Part shown: piece by piece, positions 61,415 through 64,000 of the stretch
How the letters are laid out: every line of letters begins with the position of its first letter
How positions within the stretch are numbered: the stretch's first letter is position 1
From: Desulfoscipio sp. XC116
Lineage (GTDB): Bacteria; Bacillota; Desulfotomaculia; Desulfotomaculales; Desulfallaceae
Assembly: GCF_039851975.1 (NCBI RefSeq)
Contig: NZ_CP156660.1
Coordinates: 124,001-188,000 of the forward strand
DNA: 64,000 nucleotides
Direction: 5' to 3'
Made by a program: the position numbers and the translations under genes
Notes under the pieces: model-generated
Told to the model about the DNA's origin: nothing
The model's database searches: none
What the model saw: only the letters and a program-made list of their open reading frames with translations

Positions 61415-62173
61415 TTGACACAGACATTATTTGAACAGCTCGAAACAGCTTGGTCAAAAGATGCGGGCGGTTATGATCATTCAATTCAGAGTCAACTGAA
61501 AAATAGAAAAGATGTAATACATTGGTCAAACGAACTGAGGACTGTACTTGGTAAAAAGCCATTGCATGTGTTAGATGTCGGATGTGGGCCAGGTTTTTTC
61601 ACAATCATACTTGCCGGCTTGAATTATCAGGTGACATCTGTCGATGGAGCTGACGGAATGGTGAAATGTGCCGTTAATAATATCAAAAGGGAAGGTTTGA
61701 CGGCAAATATTTATAAAAGCGATGCTGTGCTTTTAGAAAAAGAGGAAAAGGGCAGTCTTGATGCTATTATATCCCGAGATGTGGTATGGACATTATATGA
61801 TCCTCAAAAAGCTTTCGCCAGATGGAAGGATTTATTAAAAGAAGGTGGTAAGGTAATTATCTATGATGGAGACTACCGGCGGGACCAATCATCTCTGCGC
61901 TATCATATATTAAAATCAATATCGAACTTAATCGGTTTTGTTATGGAAAAAGGATCCAGAAAAAAACAACAGCATGGCACAGCGGGTAACGGCTTTGAGG
62001 AATTGCCGATGATCCGGCATAAAAGGCCCAAATACGACCGCGAGTTGCTGCTGAAAGCAGGTTTTTCAAGGGTTGATGTTACAAAAGACCATTTTCGCAA
62101 CTACCCATTAAGGCTTGAATTCTGGAGGTATGGGTATCAAGGGAAAAAGTTTCGAGTTATAGCGTACAAGTAA
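61415..62173 (+). CDS. Class I SAM-dependent methyltransferase (second of a flanking pair)
   Basis: 252 residues from TTG 61415 (AGGAGGG at 61401), 12 bases after the binding-protein gene. Motif I VLDVGCGPGFFTIIL at about 52-66, SVDGADGMVKCAVNN, then VVWTLYDPQKAFARWKDLLK and GGKVIIYDGD. It shares the W-T-L-x-D-P-Q-K-A phrase and overall length with the first methyltransferase, but the two differ widely elsewhere, so they are old paralogues. Substrate unknown. Last gene of the operon. Confidence 0.85.
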   Translation: MTQTLFEQLETAWSKDAGGYDHSIQSQLKNRKDVIHWSNELRTVLGKKPLHVLDVGCGPGFFTIILAGLNYQVTSVDGADGMVKCAVNNIKREGLTANIYKSDAVLLEKEEKGSLDAIISRDVVWTLYDPQKAFARWKDLLKEGGKVIIYDGDYRRDQSSLRYHILKSISNLIGFVMEKGSRKKQQHGTAGNGFEELPMIRHKRPKYDRELLLKAGFSRVDVTKDHFRNYPLRLEFWRYGYQGKKFRVIAYK

Positions 62174-62391
62174 ATAGAGTAATAATTACGTATGCAACTG
62201 CTGTAGCGATATGCATTTGGTAATAATCTCCCCCAATGCCTAGTTATTATATACCGTTCAGGCAATTGGCTAAGGCAGATCGGAAACACGGATTATTAGA
62301 TTTAAAAGCGCCCCCCTTTATTTTAAACCGGTCTGGTAGTATAATTAGGTAGCGGCGCAAATTAAAGCAAAATAAAATACAGGAAGTCATT

Positions 62392-62464
62392 TGGGGTGCC
62401 GAAAGGCTGAGAGGCGGATGCCAACCCACTGAACCTGCTCTGGGTAATGCCAGCGAAGGGAAAT
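62392..62464 (+). promoter_or_regulatory. TPP (THI-box) riboswitch aptamer
   Basis: Contains the invariant blocks: GGGGTGCC, GGCTGAGAGG, then ACCCACTGAACCTGCTCTGG and GGTAATGCCAGCGAAGGGAA. These are the P2/J2-4 and pyrophosphate-binding regions of thiamine pyrophosphate riboswitches. A terminator follows at 62482-62506. Confidence 0.95.
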
Positions 62465-62481
62465 GCAACTAAGTTATTTGT

Positions 62482-62506
62482 GGCACTCCGAGCAGGGGTG
62501 CTTTAT
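62482..62506 (+). terminator. Expression-platform terminator of the TPP riboswitch
   Basis: GCACTCC (about 62483-62489) pairs with GGGGTGC (about 62495-62501), then TTTATTTTTT. The GGGGTGC arm repeats the 5' strand of aptamer helix P1, in line with switching. Confidence 0.75.
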
Positions 62507-62543
62507 TTTTTGCGGTTACAATAGTAAGAAGGAGTGAGACAGG

Positions 62544-62654
62544 ATGATTGGCAAAGTCAATGATAATTTTTTTACCAAAGCGATTCTGCCGGAAACAGGC
62601 GCCTTAAACCAGGAGGTGATAGTAGCGGATAAGCGGATAAGGGGTCAGGCTTAA
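62544..62654 (+). pseudogene. 36-codon N-terminal stub of an AIR-synthase-related gene behind the TPP riboswitch
   Basis: ATG 62544 with GAAGGAGTGAGAC upstream starts MIGKVNDNFFTKAILPETGA, then LNQEVIVADK, and stops at TAA 62652-62654. The start resembles the N-terminus of AIR-synthase/HypE-like proteins (G-K-V-x-x-x-F-F-x-K-x-I-x-P-x-x-G-A-x-x-x-E-V-x-V), which are about 300 residues long. The rest is gone, replaced by unrelated sequence. Family assignment is from memory. Confidence 0.55.
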
Positions 62655-62789
62655 ACTTGTTTAAACTAACTGTATTATCTGGATACTTGGATGCGAATCC
62701 GATAAGCATGTCAATGTTCAATACCTTCCTTTTTTAATCCATCTGGTGAAACTGTCCGTGCTGTATTTTGGGTTATCATTCGTAATTGG

Positions 62790-63030
62790 CATCATGCTGG
62801 GAATAGCGATGGCCACCAGACTAAAGACCAAACTGAGAGAGAAGCATAAAACATTTATTCTGGCTATTGATGAAAGTTAGTATTTAAACGCGGGTGTTTT
62901 TCGGGATATTAAAATGCTTATGAATGCTCATTTCGATAGCCTGGATTGCTTTGCTCTGGTTTTTATCGGCCAGCCCTATCTATTTTCTGACGTAAAAAAG
63001 TCAAAATATGCGCGCAGGTTTGAGCATTAG
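62790..63030 (+). pseudogene. Fragment of an ExeA/TniB-like AAA ATPase with an internal stop
   Basis: In one frame the sequence reads KTFILAIDES, a TAG stop at 62878-62880, then YLNAGVFRDIKMLMNAHFDS and ALVFIGQPYL, ending at a TAG at 63028-63030. This is the Walker B and following segment of ExeA/TniB-type ATPases (I-D-E-A-x-x-L ... F-R-D-I-K-x-L-x-N ... L-V-L-I-G-Q-P). Upstream, the frame is a membrane-like stretch (LYFGLSFVIGIMLGIAMA) that does not match. A decayed transposon accessory gene is likely. Confidence 0.6.
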
Positions 63031-63653
63031 TTATCAGCGTACAAGTGTTTTTCAATCTGATGGCCGCCATAGAAAAGAATAAATGCGATTATAGCTACCA
63101 CGGGAAATTTGCTTAAGCTGCCGGCATTATTGAAGGAGCCGATTTCGAAGATGCTTAGCGGAGAATAAAACAAGACCAGCATAAATACCGAGCTGTAGGC
63201 AAAATTTATGATCAGCGGGATAAATGTATTTTGAAATAATAAAGAAAGGAAATACCCCAGGGCAATCAAAAACAGGCTCTGGATTATTATAACGATAAAC
63301 AAAAACCAAACAAAATCAAATAAAAAAGAAAAATAAACAAACACCATCAATACATGCAAAACAAAGAACGCCCACAGGCCGATCATTTTAAAAAAGAGGC
63401 TGTCCCTGCCGGATTTATAAACAAAAAGCAATTCCTTGCCAGGCGCATTTAGGTACTCTTTTAAAATAAACAGCGGCCACCAGACAGCAAAACTGGGAAT
63501 AAACAATTGAGATATTGTGGCGCATTCCGGAAAATTGCCGCCGTCCCCCTTTGTGCTGGCAAGGACTGTAAGGGGAACCAATATAAAAAGAATAACGGGC
63601 GGTACAAAAAAGTACAGCCGCTGGTTCTTAAGCTCAAGATATAACCTGCGCAT
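63027..63653 (-). CDS. ABC-2-type membrane protein
   Basis: 208 residues from ATG 63653 (MRRLYLELKNQ), which overlaps the stop of the upstream ATPase gene by one base (TAATG). Six hydrophobic segments are visible (about residues 12-32, 48-62, 85-105, 107-130, 135-160, 180-195). No strong motif; judged an ABC-2 permease from topology and its coupled ATPase. Its 3' end overlaps the ATPase pseudogene on the other strand by four bases. Confidence 0.7.
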   Translation of the reverse strand: MRRLYLELKNQRLYFFVPPVILFILVPLTVLASTKGDGGNFPECATISQLFIPSFAVWWPLFILKEYLNAPGKELLFVYKSGRDSLFFKMIGLWAFFVLHVLMVFVYFSFLFDFVWFLFIVIIIQSLFLIALGYFLSLLFQNTFIPLIINFAYSSVFMLVLFYSPLSIFEIGSFNNAGSLSKFPVVAIIAFILFYGGHQIEKHLYADN

Positions 63654-64000
63654 TAGGCCAGCCCCTTTACCAGACACATGTACCCGTCCTCAAGGGTGGG
63701 TTTTTCGCTTGGATAATCCTGGTTCTCCTTTACTAGGATCCGATGGTAGATCTGGCCTTCTATCTCGCTGACCCTGAGAATAAATTTTTCACCGGCCATA
63801 CTGCCGGCATCTTTTGCATTGATTTGATACACTTTGTTTATTGCAATATTTCTTAATTCATCACAAGAGCCGTTAAATAAAACCCGGCCCCCGTCAATCA
63901 CGATAACGCTATGGCAGCAGGCGTCCACATCCTCCACAATGTGCGTGGAAATAAGTATCATTTTGTCTTTCTTAAGCTCACTCACAGTGTTTTTAAACCT
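63653..64000 (-). CDS. ABC transporter ATP-binding protein, C-terminal part (runs off the right edge)
   Basis: The last 115 or so residues of an ATPase, open to the window end. The H-loop region ILISTHIVEDVDACCHSVIV is followed by IDGGRVLFNGSCDELRN and a C-terminal accessory domain. The Walker motifs lie beyond 64000. Paired with the ABC-2 membrane protein; a drug, antibiotic-peptide or Na+ exporter of the CcmA/NatA type is likely. Confidence 0.85.
   Translation of the reverse strand, partial: RFKNTVSELKKDKMILISTHIVEDVDACCHSVIVIDGGRVLFNGSCDELRNIAINKVYQINAKDAGSMAGEKFILRVSEIEGQIYHRILVKENQDYPSEKPTLEDGYMCLVKGLA

Overview
The window looks like the chromosome of a Gram-positive, anaerobic, endospore-forming bacterium of the Desulfotomaculum/Peptococcaceae type. 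Lineage evidence: many sporulation genes (spoVG, spoVT, yabP, yabQ, spoIIR, spoIIE, a SpoIID-like gene and a probable fin), frequent TTG/GTG starts with strong purine-rich ribosome-binding sites, rho-independent terminators, a formate-tetrahydrofolate ligase, and a sigma-54-controlled fatty-acid/acyl-CoA cluster. The genus is inferred, not proven.

1-3.3 kb: end of an unknown gene, a heavy-metal-associated-like domain without its cysteines, a small DMT-type membrane protein, a ZIP metal transporter, an L,D-transpeptidase with LysM, and ispE. 3.3-31.9 kb: a long housekeeping/sporulation block in nearly the order known from Bacillus subtilis (ispE - regulator - spoVG - glmU - prs - ctc - pth - fin - mfd - spoVT - mazG - rqcP - yabP - yabQ - divIC - yabR - spoIIE - tilS - ftsH). 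Changes from that order: a FadR-type GntR regulator plus a nucleotidyltransferase in the purR position, and added genes for a PrsA-like foldase, HU, a SpoIID-like lipoprotein, SpoIIR and Ppx/GppA. spoVB and hpt are missing from their usual slots.

32-52 kb: between ftsH/ndk and the folate genes folP-folB-folK (closer together in Bacillus) lies a metabolic block. It holds a thioesterase, formate-THF ligase, a DUF134 protein, a PrpR/PAS sigma-54 activator, two acyl-CoA synthetases, a MaoC hydratase, a DUF362 protein, acyl-CoA dehydrogenase, enoyl-CoA hydratase, 3-hydroxyacyl-CoA dehydrogenase and an ADP-forming acyl-CoA synthetase. Three near-perfect sigma-54 promoters (37444, 45335 on the minus strand, 45600) point into three of these operons, so the activator probably controls the whole beta-oxidation-like set. 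Non-coding gaps in this block carry structured repeats: a candidate orphan HEARO/IscB-type omega RNA at 41.05-41.24 kb, and a family of hairpin repeats at 32.0, 44.1 and 44.3 kb that resemble IS200/IS605 ends.

53-64 kb: a more AT-rich accessory region. An intact IS1634-family element sits at the folK stop codon, flanked by 62-bp perfect direct repeats. It is followed by a seven-gene operon: a methyltransferase, a five-gene nickel/peptide-type ABC transporter (nikBCDEA-like) and a second, paralogous methyltransferase, preceded by a structured leader. After it come a TPP riboswitch whose downstream gene is reduced to a 36-codon stub, a broken ExeA/TniB-like ATPase, and an ABC transporter pair running off the right edge.

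Most interesting for follow-up: the sigma-54 regulon with its long palindrome, the orphan omega-like RNA, the methyltransferase/nickel-transporter operon, and the way the long target duplication of the IS preserved genes on both sides.
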